Source: Pseudomonadota bacterium
GTDB lineage: Bacteria > Pseudomonadota > Alphaproteobacteria > Acetobacterales > Acetobacteraceae
Assembly (NCBI GenBank): GCA_021845555.1
Contig: JAJZVS010000125.1
Coordinates: forward strand, 1 to 9,589
DNA: 9,589 nucleotides
Direction: 5' to 3'
Of the stretch, positions 1 to 7,699 are shown one piece after another; position 1 is the first letter of the stretch, and each line of letters starts with the position of its first letter. The notes under the pieces were generated by a model. The model saw only the letters and a program-made list of their open reading frames with translations. It ran no database searches and was not told the DNA's origin. A program made the position numbers and the translations under genes.

Positions 1-156
1 CAGGGCGCGGATGGCGGGGTCTTCGCCGGCGGCGGTGGCGCACTCGGCCAGGCGCTCGTACATGGCGAAGGTCAGCGCGTTGCGCGCGGCCGGGCGGTTG
101 AAGGTGATCCAGCCGATGCCGTCCCGCACTTCCCACAGCAGGTCCTGGTCGCTCAT
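1..156 (-). CDS. enoyl-CoA hydratase/isomerase family protein, N-terminal part (runs off the left edge)
   Basis: Read leftward from an ATG at 156-154, the frame is open for 52 codons to the window edge. The product begins MSDQDLLWEVRDG and continues into GIGWITFNRPAARNALTFAM. This is the usual opening of crotonase-fold proteins: a beta-hairpin, then a F/L-N-R-P-x-x-x-N-A-L motif and a helix. Family members hydrate or isomerise acyl-CoA thioesters, commonly in fatty-acid or branched-chain amino-acid breakdown. The start is supported by AGGAGAG on the minus strand (168-162), five bases before the ATG. The oxyanion-hole and catalytic residues lie beyond the edge, so hydratase, isomerase or other crotonase activity cannot be told apart. 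It is divergent from the acyl-CoA carboxylase subunit gene, which fits a shared acyl-CoA theme (inference). Confidence 0.85.
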   Translation of the reverse strand, partial: MSDQDLLWEVRDGIGWITFNRPAARNALTFAMYERLAECATAAGEDPAIRAL

Positions 157-230
157 TCGGGCTCTCCTCGCATTGCGCTTCCCGCTGCTATAGCCTGACA
201 CCGCACAAGAAACAGGGGGATCGTCCGGAT
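157..230. promoter_or_regulatory. divergent spacer, presumed to hold two outward promoters
   Basis: These 74 bp separate two divergently read genes, so both need promoters here or very close by. The stretch includes the minus-strand ribosome binding site (162-168), a perfect 8-bp palindrome GCTATAGC at 187-194 that offers a TATAGC -10-like hexamer on either strand, and AGGGGGA at 214-220 as the likely ribosome binding site for the rightward gene. No convincing -35 element sits at 16-18 bp from TATAGC, so the promoter itself is inferred from gene arrangement rather than seen. Confidence 0.35.
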
Positions 231-1826
231 ATGCCCGACGACATGCAGGGGCCGCGCCCGCCGGCGGCGGACTGGCAGCCCGAACTCGAGGAACTGGCGG
301 CGCGCGAGGCGGCCGCGCGTGAACTCGGCGGGCCCGAGCGCGTCGCCCGTCAGCACGCCGGCGGGCGGCTTACCGTGCGGGAGCGGATCGACCAGCTGCT
401 CGACCCCGGCAGTTTCCACGAGGTGGGCGCGATCGCGGGCAAGGCGGAATATGGACCGGACAACCGCCTCACTGGCTTCACCCCGGCCAATTGCGTGTTC
501 GGCCGCGGGCTGGTGGACGGCCGCCCGGTGGTGGTGGCGGGCGACGATTTCACCCTGCGCGGCGGCTCGGCCGATGCCTCGATCAAGGGCAAGCCGCGCA
601 TGTCGGAACAGATGGCGACCCGCTTCCGCCTGCCGATCATCCGGCTGATCGAAGGCTCCGGCGGCGGCGGCTCGGTGAAGACGATCGAGACGTCCGGGCG
701 GGCCAACCTGCCGGGCGGGCTGTCGGACGGTTCCTCGTTCGAGCTGTGCGTGGAGAACCTGGCGACCGTGCCGGTGGTGGCGCTGGGGCTGGGTTCGGTC
801 GCGGGCCTCGGCGCCGCGCGGCTGGCGGCCAGCCATTATTCGGTGATGGTGAAGGAGATCTCCGCGGTGTTCGTCGCCGGTCCGCCGGTGGTGGAGCGGT
901 TGGGCGAGCCGCGCAGCAAGCAGGAACTGGGCGGCTGGCGGATCCAGACCGACTGCGGCGCGGTGGACCACGCGGTGGACACCGAGGCGGAGGCGTTCGC
1001 CGCCGCGCGGCGGTTCCTGTCCTACCTGCCGAGCTCGGTGTTCGACCTGCCGCCGCGGGTGCGCGGCTGGGACGATCCGGGGCGGCGAGAAGAATCGCTG
1101 CTGCACGCGGTGCCGCGCGACAAGAAGCAGGCCTACCACATGCGCCGCATCGTCTCCGCGGTGGTGGACAAGGACAGTTTCTTCGAAATGGGCGCGCGCT
1201 TCGGCCGCCCGGTCATCACCGGGCTCGCGCGGCTGGACGGCTGGCCGGTGGCGGTGCTGGCGGGCGATCCGCTGTATCACGGCGGCGCCTGGACCGCGGA
1301 CGCCTGCCAGAAGGTCATCCGCTTCGTCGATCTGGCCGAGACCTTCCATCTGCCGATCGTGCATCTGGTCGATTGCCCGGGGTTCCAGGTCGGGCTGGCG
1401 GCGGAAAGCTCGGCGGTGATCCGCTGGGGGGTGCGGGCAATCTCGGCGATCTGCCAGACCACCGTGCCCTGGTGCAGCGTGATCGTGCGCAACGTGTACG
1501 GGGTGGGCGGGCTCGGTCATCAGCCCGGCGGGCGGCTGGCGCTGCGCTACGCCTGGCCGTCCGGGAGCTGGGGCTCGCTGCCGCTGGAAGGCGGGGTGGA
1601 GGCGGCCTACCGGGCGGAGATCGACGCCGCGCCCAACCCGGCGGCGAAGCTGGCGGAGATCGACGCGCGGCTGAACGCGCTGCGTTCCCCGTTCCGCTCC
1701 GCCGAGTCGTTCTGGGTGGAGGAGATCATCGACCCGCGCGAGACCCGGCCCCTGTTGTGCGAATTCGCGGCGCTTGCGGCACCGCTGCGGACGCCGGGGC
1801 CGGCGCGGTTCACCCTGCGGCCCTGA
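231..1826 (+). CDS. biotin-dependent acyl-CoA carboxylase, carboxyltransferase subunit (531 aa)
   Basis: This is the carboxyltransferase (PccB/MccB-like) subunit, which moves a carboxyl group from carboxybiotin to an acyl-CoA in the cytoplasm. The length of 531 residues is normal for a full two-domain (N and C crotonase-fold) subunit. Visible features are the N-terminal signature GGRLTVRERIDQLLDPGSF (about 44-62), a glycine-rich loop GSGGGGSVK (142-150), a first oxyanion region around GLGSVAGLGAA (186-196), and a second-domain core FVDLAETFHLPIVHLVDCPG (365-384). NVYGVGGLGH (421-430) follows, and a C-terminal EEIIDPRETRPLLC closes the protein. The second oxyanion segment differs from the usual PccB K-A-Y-G-G-A-Y pattern, so the substrate (propionyl-, methylcrotonyl-, geranyl- or other acyl-CoA) cannot be named. 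No biotin carboxylase or biotin-carrier partner is in view. AGGGGGA lies 10 bases before the chosen ATG; an in-frame ATG at 243 is an alternative. Confidence 0.9.
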   Translation: MPDDMQGPRPPAADWQPELEELAAREAAARELGGPERVARQHAGGRLTVRERIDQLLDPGSFHEVGAIAGKAEYGPDNRLTGFTPANCVFGRGLVDGRPVVVAGDDFTLRGGSADASIKGKPRMSEQMATRFRLPIIRLIEGSGGGGSVKTIETSGRANLPGGLSDGSSFELCVENLATVPVVALGLGSVAGLGAARLAASHYSVMVKEISAVFVAGPPVVERLGEPRSKQELGGWRIQTDCGAVDHAVDTEAEAFAAARRFLSYLPSSVFDLPPRVRGWDDPGRREESLLHAVPRDKKQAYHMRRIVSAVVDKDSFFEMGARFGRPVITGLARLDGWPVAVLAGDPLYHGGAWTADACQKVIRFVDLAETFHLPIVHLVDCPGFQVGLAAESSAVIRWGVRAISAICQTTVPWCSVIVRNVYGVGGLGHQPGGRLALRYAWPSGSWGSLPLEGGVEAAYRAEIDAAPNPAAKLAEIDARLNALRSPFRSAESFWVEEIIDPRETRPLLCEFAALAAPLRTPGPARFTLRP

Positions 1827-1951
1827 GCGGGACGGTCGCGCCGGGACGGCGGCTGGCGTCGGGGCGGCAGCGCGGCTATTGTCCGGCCGCCTTGCCCGCC
1901 CCGCCACCGGCTGCGCGGCGCGTCGCATGGGGTCGGGCTGCATCTGGGAGG
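1827..1951 (+). promoter_or_regulatory. bamA upstream region and ribosome binding site
   Basis: The 134-bp spacer to bamA is GC-rich and has no gene of its own. GGGAGG at 1946-1951 sits nine bases before a TTG at 1961 and decides the bamA start, because no in-frame ATG or GTG lies in the spacer and the predicted signal peptide begins right there. A TATTGT hexamer at 1877-1882 with CTGGCG at 1853-1858 (18-bp spacing) is a weak promoter candidate only. Read-through from the upstream carboxyltransferase gene is also possible, since no terminator-like hairpin stands out. Confidence 0.4.
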
Positions 1952-1960
1952 CTTTCCGTT

Positions 1961-4345
1961 TTGATCCGCTTTCGCGCCGCCCTGCTGGCCCTGGCCTGCC
2001 TGTGCCCTAGTCTGATCGCCGCAAGTCTGCTCGCCCCGAGCGTGGTGGCGATCGGCGTGATCGCCCCCTCCGCCGCCAGGGCGGCCGATCCGGCGATCCA
2101 GCCGGGGGGAACGATCGGCGCGATCCAGGTGGTGGGCAACCACCGGATCGAAACCGGCACCATCCTGTCCTACATGCTGGTCCGTCCCGGCGACCCGTTC
2201 GACCCCTCCCGCCTCGACCAGAGCCTGAAGACGCTCTACGCCACCGGCCTGTTCCGCGACGTGAGCCTGACCCGCGCGGGCAGCACCCTGGTGGTGCATG
2301 TGACCGAATACCCGCTGGTCAACGAGGTGCTGTTCGACGGCAACCACACGCTGACGGACGAACAGCTGCGCAAGGTGGTGCAGTTGCGCTCCCGCGCGGT
2401 GTTCACCCGCGCCGCCGCCGCGTCGGACCGCCAGCGGATCCTGGATGCCTACGCCGAAAAGGGGCACTACGACGCCAGCGTCGATCCGCAGATCATCCGG
2501 CTGGCGGAGAACCGGGTGAACGTCGTCTATGAGATCAACGACGGTCCGGCGACGCTCATCAGCCGCATCGTCTTTGTCGGCAACCACGCCTACAGCCAGA
2601 GTCGCCTGTCCGAGGTGATCAACAGCCGGGAGGAGCGGTGGTGGGCGTTTCTCTCCACCGCCGATCAGTACAGCCCGCAGCGCCTGGCGCTCGACAAGGA
2701 GCTGCTCCGGAAATTCTACCGCAAGCACGGCTACGTCGATTTCCGTCTGGTCGATGCCACGGCGGAACTGGCGCCGGATCGCAAGTCCTTCTTCCTGTCC
2801 TTCACGGTGCATGAGGGCGCACGCTACCGGGTCGGCAAGATCGACATCCACTCCTCCCTCAAGGGGATCACGCCGGCCCAGCTTGCCGGGGAACTCCAAC
2901 TCGCCAAGGGCGACTGGTTCAACGGCGACGCGGTGGACCGCAGCGCCAGCAAGATGGAGGAGTACGTCCGCAGCCACGGCTTCGCCTTCGTCGCGGTCAA
3001 GCCGAAGATCGAGCCGGATGCCAAGACCCATGTCGTCGCGCTGAATTTCGACGTGAGCCGCGGGCCGCGCGTCTATATCCAGCGGATCGACATCGTCGGC
3101 AACACGCGCACCGAGGACAAGGTGATCCGTCGGCAGTTCCACGTCGCCGAAGGCGACGCGTTCAACGCCGGCTCGCTGCGGCGGACCGAGCAGCGGCTGA
3201 AGGACCTGAACTACTTCGAGCACGCCACCATCACCGTCTCGCCGGGCACCACGCAGGACCAGGCGGTGGTCACCACGCATATCCAGGAGAAGGCGACCGG
3301 CCAGCTCAGCCTGGGCGGTGGGTTCTCGACCGACGCCGGGCTGCTCGCCCAGGCAGGGCTGCGCGAGCGCAACCTGATCGGCACCGGGATCGACGCCGGC
3401 ATCAACGGCATCCTGGCGCAGAAGCAGAGCTCGTTCGACATTTCGGCGACCGATCCGTATTTCCTCGACCGCAACCTGCTGGCCGGGATCGATGTGTTCC
3501 TGATCCAGACCAACAATCTCGGAGTGGCGCCATACGACGAGCGGCGCGTCGGCGTTGCTCCCCGCGTCGGCTATAATTTCACCAACCACCTGTCGCAGGT
3601 CTGGAGCTACACGCTGGCGAACCGGACCGTGTACAACATCGTCCCCGGCTCCAGCGCCTATATCTTCGATGAAGCCGGGACCACGCTGCTGTCGCAGTTG
3701 GGCCAGTCGCTGACGCTGGACTACCGCGACAGCACGATCGACCCCCATACGGGCTACTATGTGTCACTGGGGACCGATTTCGCCGGCCTCGGCGGGACCG
3801 CCCACTTCCTGCGCACCCGGATCGATGGCGCCTACTACATCCCGCTCGACCGCCTGACCGGCAACAGCCAGTGGGACATCCGGGTGAGCGGGAGCGTCGG
3901 GTATTTCTTCAATCTGGGCCACCAGGAGCAGATCATCGACCGCTTCTTCCTGGGTGGGGACAATCTGCGCGGCTTCCAGACCGGCGGTGTGGGACCGCAC
4001 GACGCTGCCACGGGGGACTCGCTCGGCGGGCGGTTCATGTGGACGCAATCCACGCAGCTCAACTTCCCGCTGCCGGTCTCCCCCGATCTTGGTCTGTCGG
4101 CGCATACATTCGTCGATATCGGCGCGCTGACGCAGGGCAGCTTCGAGTCCGGCAGCTGCCCGTCGCAGCCGAACGGGACCTGTCCGGCGATCAATGCCTC
4201 CTCGGCGCCGCGCATGGGCTTCGGCTTCGGGATCTCCTGGCGGACCGGGTTCGGGCTGATCAACATTGACTTCACGCCGTTTGTGGTGAAACAGCCCGGC
4301 GATCAGACGCAAGTCTTCCGCTTTGGCTTTGGCACGAGGTTCTAG
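1961..4345 (+). CDS. bamA: outer membrane protein assembly factor BamA (794 aa)
   Basis: BamA is the central, essential pore of the outer-membrane beta-barrel assembly (BAM) machine. The protein begins with a long hydrophobic signal sequence (about 1-42, likely cut near ARAA-D). Five POTRA-type repeats follow, roughly 51-116, 117-195, 199-285, 287-366 and 369-443. They show the recurring pattern in which a V-G-N or F-D-G-N loop follows a hydrophobic strand (for example IQVVGN, IVFVGN, IDIVGN). The Omp85 barrel runs from about 450 to the end. It contains the lid-loop motif LRGF at 669-672 (V/LRGF in the family) and ends in an aromatic-rich strand finishing with Phe, as expected of a beta-signal. 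The start is TTG, chosen from the GGGAGG ribosome binding site and the signal peptide. The same frame stays open back to about 491 across the preceding gene, but that is chance. The stop overlaps the next start (TAGTG), which suggests translational coupling. Confidence 0.97.
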   Translation: MIRFRAALLALACLCPSLIAASLLAPSVVAIGVIAPSAARAADPAIQPGGTIGAIQVVGNHRIETGTILSYMLVRPGDPFDPSRLDQSLKTLYATGLFRDVSLTRAGSTLVVHVTEYPLVNEVLFDGNHTLTDEQLRKVVQLRSRAVFTRAAAASDRQRILDAYAEKGHYDASVDPQIIRLAENRVNVVYEINDGPATLISRIVFVGNHAYSQSRLSEVINSREERWWAFLSTADQYSPQRLALDKELLRKFYRKHGYVDFRLVDATAELAPDRKSFFLSFTVHEGARYRVGKIDIHSSLKGITPAQLAGELQLAKGDWFNGDAVDRSASKMEEYVRSHGFAFVAVKPKIEPDAKTHVVALNFDVSRGPRVYIQRIDIVGNTRTEDKVIRRQFHVAEGDAFNAGSLRRTEQRLKDLNYFEHATITVSPGTTQDQAVVTTHIQEKATGQLSLGGGFSTDAGLLAQAGLRERNLIGTGIDAGINGILAQKQSSFDISATDPYFLDRNLLAGIDVFLIQTNNLGVAPYDERRVGVAPRVGYNFTNHLSQVWSYTLANRTVYNIVPGSSAYIFDEAGTTLLSQLGQSLTLDYRDSTIDPHTGYYVSLGTDFAGLGGTAHFLRTRIDGAYYIPLDRLTGNSQWDIRVSGSVGYFFNLGHQEQIIDRFFLGGDNLRGFQTGGVGPHDAATGDSLGGRFMWTQSTQLNFPLPVSPDLGLSAHTFVDIGALTQGSFESGSCPSQPNGTCPAINASSAPRMGFGFGISWRTGFGLINIDFTPFVVKQPGDQTQVFRFGFGTRF

Positions 4346-5151
4346 TGACGCATTCCCGACGTCTTGCGGTGGCCGGTCTCGGCCTCGCTACCCTTCTGTT
4401 CGCGGCCGCGCCGGTGATGGCGCAGCAGGGAAAGGAGTGGTTCGTCCCCGGCCAGCATCCGGCGGCTCCGGCCCATCCGGTGGCACATCCGGTCGAGCAC
4501 CCGGCGCCGGCGCCGGAAGCCGCCGCGCAGCAGCAGCTGCAGCTGAAGCTGCCGCCCGCCCCGGCGCTGCCCGAGGTGCCGCGCGGCAGCATGCCCCCGG
4601 CGGCGGTGATCGGCGTGCTGTCGGTGCCGGACGTGCTGCGCCAGTCCACCGCCTATGAAGCGGCCGACAAGATCCTGGCCGAGCGCCGGCAGAAGCTGAA
4701 CCAGGACGCGCAGAAGGAGCAGCTCGCCCTGCGCGCGCTGGGCGAGCAGCTGGCAGTCGATCGCGCCAAGCTGACCCCGGTGCAGCTCCGCGCGCGGGAA
4801 AAGGCGCTGCAGGACCGCATCTCCGCGTCTCGCCGCAAATTCACCGAGCGCAACCAGGTGATCCAGGAGCAGGGGCAGTTCGCGCTGGCGCAGATCCAGC
4901 GCACCCTGCAGGGCGTGGTGCAGCGGGTCGCCGCCAGCCGCGGCATGAACCTGGTGCTGCAGGCTGCCCAGGTGGCGCTGAACACGCCGCAATTCGACCT
5001 GACGCCCGAGGTGGTGGTGCTGCTGAACAAAGCGCTGCCCTCGGTCGATGTGCCGCCCGAGGGGGTTGCGCCGCTGACGGTTCATCCCGGCCCGGCGGAG
5101 GCCAAGCCCGCGCGCAAGGCAGAACCCGCGCATAAGCCCGTGCGTCACTAA
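4345..5151 (+). CDS. skp: Skp/OmpH-family periplasmic chaperone with a long Pro/His/Ala-rich N-terminal linker (268 aa)
   Basis: Skp-family proteins carry unfolded outer-membrane proteins across the periplasm to BamA; the position directly after bamA is classic. A signal peptide spans about 1-26 (cleavage after VMA). Residues 27-85 form a low-complexity linker rich in Pro, Ala and His, with AHPV/EHP repeats around 43-56. The OmpH-like part covers about 86-235: a strand with VIGVLSVPDVLRQS, then a long charged, coiled-coil-prone helical stretch (about 104-190), then a closing strand with MNLVLQ. Residues 236-268 form a Lys/His/Pro-rich tail. E. coli Skp is about 160 residues, so this protein is over 100 residues longer, all of it in linker and tail. 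The GTG start at 4345 shares its G with the bamA stop; GAGG at 4336-4339 is a fitting ribosome binding site. The family is clear from context and architecture, while the function of the extensions is unknown. Confidence 0.85.
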   Translation: MTHSRRLAVAGLGLATLLFAAAPVMAQQGKEWFVPGQHPAAPAHPVAHPVEHPAPAPEAAAQQQLQLKLPPAPALPEVPRGSMPPAAVIGVLSVPDVLRQSTAYEAADKILAERRQKLNQDAQKEQLALRALGEQLAVDRAKLTPVQLRAREKALQDRISASRRKFTERNQVIQEQGQFALAQIQRTLQGVVQRVAASRGMNLVLQAAQVALNTPQFDLTPEVVVLLNKALPSVDVPPEGVAPLTVHPGPAEAKPARKAEPAHKPVRH

Positions 5152-5159
5152 GCGCGGCG

Positions 5160-6209
5160 ATGGAGCGGCCCGAGATCGCGGGGGATCCCCGCTTCTTCGC
5201 CCGCAGCGGTCCGTTTACCCCGGCCGCCGTCGCCACGGCGGCCGGGGGCACGGTGTCGCCGCCGGCGACGGAGGTGCTGCTGGCCGGAGTCGCGCCGCTG
5301 GCGGTGGCGGGACCGGATCAGGTCGGGTTTCTCGACAACCGCAAATACCTGCCGGACCTGAAGACCACGCGGGCCGGGGCGGTGCTGGTGCATCCGGACC
5401 TCGCCGCCGCGGTGCCGGCGGGGACCGTGGCGATCCTCACGCCCGACCCGCATGCCGCCTGGTCGCGCGTCGCGGCGCTGTTCCATCCGCTGCCGCCGGT
5501 GGTGCCGGGCATTCACCCGAGCGCCGTCGTGGATCCCGCCGCCCGCGTCGATCCCTCGGCCGAGATCGGCCCGCTGGCGGTGATCGGCCCCGCCGCCGAG
5601 ATCGGCGCGCGCTGCCGGATCGGGCCGCTCGCGGCGATCGGCGCCGGCGTGACGATCGGCCCCGACTGCCGGATCGGGGCGCACACCACCCTGAGCCACG
5701 CGCTGCTGGGCGCGCGCGTGACGGTGTTTCCCGGTGTGCGGATCGGCCAGGACGGATTCGGCTTCGCCATCACCGACCGCGGCTTTCTTTCGGTGCCGCA
5801 GCTCGGCCGGGTGGTGATCGAGGACGATGTCGAGATCGGCGCCAACTGCACGATAGACCGCGGCTCCCTGCGCGATACCGTGATCGGCACCGGCACCCGG
5901 CTCGACAATTTGGTGCAGATCGGCCATAATGTTCATATTGGCCGGTGGTGTGTGATCGTCGCGCAGGTTGGCATCTCCGGTTCCACCACCTTGGAAGACC
6001 ATGTGATGATCGGCGGCCAGGCCGGACTCAATGGACATGTTCGGGTAGGCCGCGGCGCCCGTATCGGGGCCCAGGCCGGCGTGATCTCCGATCTGCCCGC
6101 GGGGGCGGAGGTTCTGGGCTCCCCGGCCCAACCGCTGAACGCGTTCCTCCGCCAGGTGGCGTGGCTGCGCCGCAAGACGGCCCGTGGCCGGGAGGGAGGC
6201 ACGCCATGA
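5160..6209 (+). CDS. lpxD: UDP-3-O-acylglucosamine N-acyltransferase LpxD (349 aa)
   Basis: LpxD performs the third step of lipid A synthesis, adding a second 3-hydroxyacyl chain from acyl-carrier protein to the 2-amino group of UDP-3-O-acylglucosamine in the cytoplasm. Residues 1-110 form the uridine-binding N-terminal domain, including FLDNRKYLPDL (57-67). From about 119 the protein is a left-handed beta-helix of hexapeptide repeats (many I-G-x-x-x-x steps). It includes the family motif GQDGFGFA (196-203), IDRGS (232-236) and the catalytic histidine within QIGHNVHIG (His256). A short basic helix ends the protein. The length matches the family (about 340-350). The start lies eight bases after the preceding stop with no strong ribosome binding site, so re-initiation after skp is likely. 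The stop overlaps fabZ by four bases (ATGA). Confidence 0.96.
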   Translation: MERPEIAGDPRFFARSGPFTPAAVATAAGGTVSPPATEVLLAGVAPLAVAGPDQVGFLDNRKYLPDLKTTRAGAVLVHPDLAAAVPAGTVAILTPDPHAAWSRVAALFHPLPPVVPGIHPSAVVDPAARVDPSAEIGPLAVIGPAAEIGARCRIGPLAAIGAGVTIGPDCRIGAHTTLSHALLGARVTVFPGVRIGQDGFGFAITDRGFLSVPQLGRVVIEDDVEIGANCTIDRGSLRDTVIGTGTRLDNLVQIGHNVHIGRWCVIVAQVGISGSTTLEDHVMIGGQAGLNGHVRVGRGARIGAQAGVISDLPAGAEVLGSPAQPLNAFLRQVAWLRRKTARGREGGTP

Positions 6210-6691
6210 GCACGCTGGGCGATGGACCGGAGGTCGCCGGGGGGCGCGTGGCGCTGATCGATATCGCCCGGATCCTGCAGGCGATCCCGCACCGCTACCC
6301 GTTCCTGATGATCGACCGGGTGATCGATCTGGTGCGCGACCGCTCGGCGGTCGGCATCAAGAACGTGTCGATCAACGAAGGTTTCTTCCAGGGACATTTC
6401 CCCAACCACCCGGTGATGCCCGGGGTGCTGATCATCGAAAGCATGGCGCAGACCGCCGCCGTGCTGGTGGTAGAAACGCTCGGCCCCGAGGCCGCCGGCA
6501 AGGTGGTCTATTTCATGTCGGTGGAAGGCGCGAAGTTCCGCCGCCCGGTGATGCCGGGCGATCAGCTGCACATCCATGTCGAGAAGCTGCGCAACCGGGG
6601 CAATGTCTGGAAGTTCCAGGGGGTTGCGCGAGTCGATGGCACGACGGTCGCCGAAGCGACCTATGCCGCGATGATCATGGACCGCGCCTGA
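6206..6691 (+). CDS. fabZ: 3-hydroxyacyl-[acyl-carrier-protein] dehydratase FabZ (161 aa)
   Basis: FabZ dehydrates 3-hydroxyacyl-ACP to trans-2-enoyl-ACP in fatty-acid synthesis and so draws on the same 3-hydroxyacyl-ACP pool that LpxA and LpxD use. It is a single hot-dog domain. Seen here are IPHRYPFLMIDRV (27-39), the active-site stretch GHFPNHPVMPGVLIIESMAQ (63-82) with catalytic His64 and Glu78, and KFRRPVMPGD (110-119). The N-terminus is a little longer than in E. coli FabZ (151 residues). The start is set by GGAGGGAGG at 6191-6199, six bases upstream, and by the ATGA overlap with lpxD. The frame stays open further upstream into lpxD (to 5945), but this is overlap coding, not an extension. 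Confidence 0.97.
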   Translation: MSTLGDGPEVAGGRVALIDIARILQAIPHRYPFLMIDRVIDLVRDRSAVGIKNVSINEGFFQGHFPNHPVMPGVLIIESMAQTAAVLVVETLGPEAAGKVVYFMSVEGAKFRRPVMPGDQLHIHVEKLRNRGNVWKFQGVARVDGTTVAEATYAAMIMDRA

Positions 6692-6862
6692 TGCCGCAAT
6701 CCTGCCGAATTTCTGGCTGAAACAATCGCTTATGCGCCGCCGCCGGAAACCTCCGGCAACAATGATTGAGTTGGCCGCGCCACCATCGCGGCCTAGCCTG
6801 AGGCTTCTACCCGGGCCGCCGGATTCTGGTTGCGACCCTCTGCTTGCGAAAGGTTCCCCGGC
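6692..6862 (+). promoter_or_regulatory. 171-bp spacer before lpxA carrying several inverted repeats
   Basis: No gene fits here. Three dyads follow one another. First is GCCGGA-aacc-TCCGGC at 6742-6757, with weaker outer arms CAATC (6723-6727) and GATTG (6764-6768). Second is GGCCGCG-ccaccat-CGCGGCC at 6773-6793, a perfect 7-bp stem with a 7-base loop. Third is an 11-bp dyad AGCCT-G-AGGCT at 6795-6805, whose centre is too tight for a full RNA stem. None is followed by a T tract, so none is a classical intrinsic terminator. AAAGG at 6849-6853 is the probable lpxA ribosome binding site. The region could be an attenuating or processing structure, an operator, or a place where lpxA gains its own promoter; I see no clear -35/-10 pair. 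Confidence 0.45.
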
Positions 6863-7699
6863 ATGCACGCCGTCGCCATCCCGCTCGAACCGCTGCGTGG
6901 CGGCGCGGATATCCACCCCACCGCGATCGTCGCCCCGGGCGCCGAACTCGGCCGCGGCGTGCGAATCGGCCCGTTCTGCCAGATCGGCGCAAATGTGACG
7001 ATCTCCGACGGGGCTGAACTCGTCTCCCACGTCGTGGTGGACGGGCACACGCGCATCGGGCCTGAGGTCGTGCTGTACCCGTTCTGCACCGTCGGCCTGG
7101 CGCCGCAGGACCTGAAATACCGGGGCGAACCCACGCGCTGCGAGATCGGCGCCCGCACCCAGGTGCGCGAGCACTGCACCATCCATCGCGGCACCGCCAC
7201 CGGGCGCGGCATCACCCGCGTCGGCGCCGACTGCATGCTGATGGCGGTGGCGCATGTCGCGCACGACTGCACGCTGGGCGATCACGTCATCGTCGCCAAC
7301 AACGCCGTGATGGGCGGGCATGTCAGCATCGGCGATCACGCGGTGATCGGCGGCGCGGCGGCGATCCACCAGTTCGTGCGAATCGGCCGGGCAGCGATGA
7401 TCGGCGGCGTCTCGGGGGTGGAGGCGGACGTGATCCCGTTCGGCACGGTGATCGGCAATCGTGCCCGGCTGGCCGCGCTGAACGTGGTCGGCCTCAAGCG
7501 CCGCGGCTTCGACAAGGGCCAGATCGCGGTGCTGCATGCGGCCTTCCAGGCGCTGTTCCACGGCCCCGGCGTGTTCGCCGAGCGTCTGGCGGCGGCGCGC
7601 GCGCGCTTCGGCGCCGATCCCCTGGTGGGGGAAGTGCTCGCTTTCATCGACGCCCCCAGCCATCGCGGCCTGATTCGCGCCGACCGGACGCGCGAATGA
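6863..7699 (+). CDS. lpxA: acyl-[acyl-carrier-protein]-UDP-N-acetylglucosamine O-acyltransferase LpxA (278 aa)
   Basis: LpxA catalyses the first step of lipid A synthesis, transferring a 3-hydroxyacyl chain from ACP to the 3-OH of UDP-GlcNAc in the cytoplasm. The N-terminal two thirds is a left-handed beta-helix with hexapeptide repeats beginning near IHPTAIV (17-23). It includes LAPQDLKYRGE (79-89) and the active-site segment AHVAHDC (130-136), in which His134 corresponds to E. coli His125 and His131 to His122. His153 (GGHVS) and His169 (IHQF) match the other conserved histidines. GLKRRGF (210-216) opens the C-terminal helical domain. The length is slightly above E. coli's 262 residues, from a longer N-terminus and tail. 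The ATG at 6863 has AAAGG nine bases upstream; a TTG at 6830 in the same frame is less likely. Confidence 0.96.
   Translation: MHAVAIPLEPLRGGADIHPTAIVAPGAELGRGVRIGPFCQIGANVTISDGAELVSHVVVDGHTRIGPEVVLYPFCTVGLAPQDLKYRGEPTRCEIGARTQVREHCTIHRGTATGRGITRVGADCMLMAVAHVAHDCTLGDHVIVANNAVMGGHVSIGDHAVIGGAAAIHQFVRIGRAAMIGGVSGVEADVIPFGTVIGNRARLAALNVVGLKRRGFDKGQIAVLHAAFQALFHGPGVFAERLAAARARFGADPLVGEVLAFIDAPSHRGLIRADRTRE

Noticed and set aside
173..194. TTGCGC and TATAGC as a promoter pair
   Set aside because: The spacing is only 10 bp, too short for a sigma-70-type promoter.
153..1943. 596-codon open frame on the minus strand
   Set aside because: It is antisense to the carboxyltransferase gene, with Arg/His/Pro-rich composition typical of shadow frames in GC-rich DNA.
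491..1960. Open reading frame in the bamA frame running back through the carboxyltransferase gene, suggesting a giant fusion protein
   Set aside because: The upstream part is an Arg/Gly-rich out-of-frame reading of a well-supported carboxyltransferase. The ribosome binding site and signal peptide put the bamA start at 1961.
1607..3748. 713-codon open frame on the minus strand
   Set aside because: It is antisense to bamA; no domain is recognisable and the composition is that of a codon-bias shadow.
6732..6998. 88-residue frame in the fabZ-lpxA spacer
   Set aside because: It runs out of frame far into lpxA, has an Arg/Pro/Ser-rich composition and no ribosome binding site.
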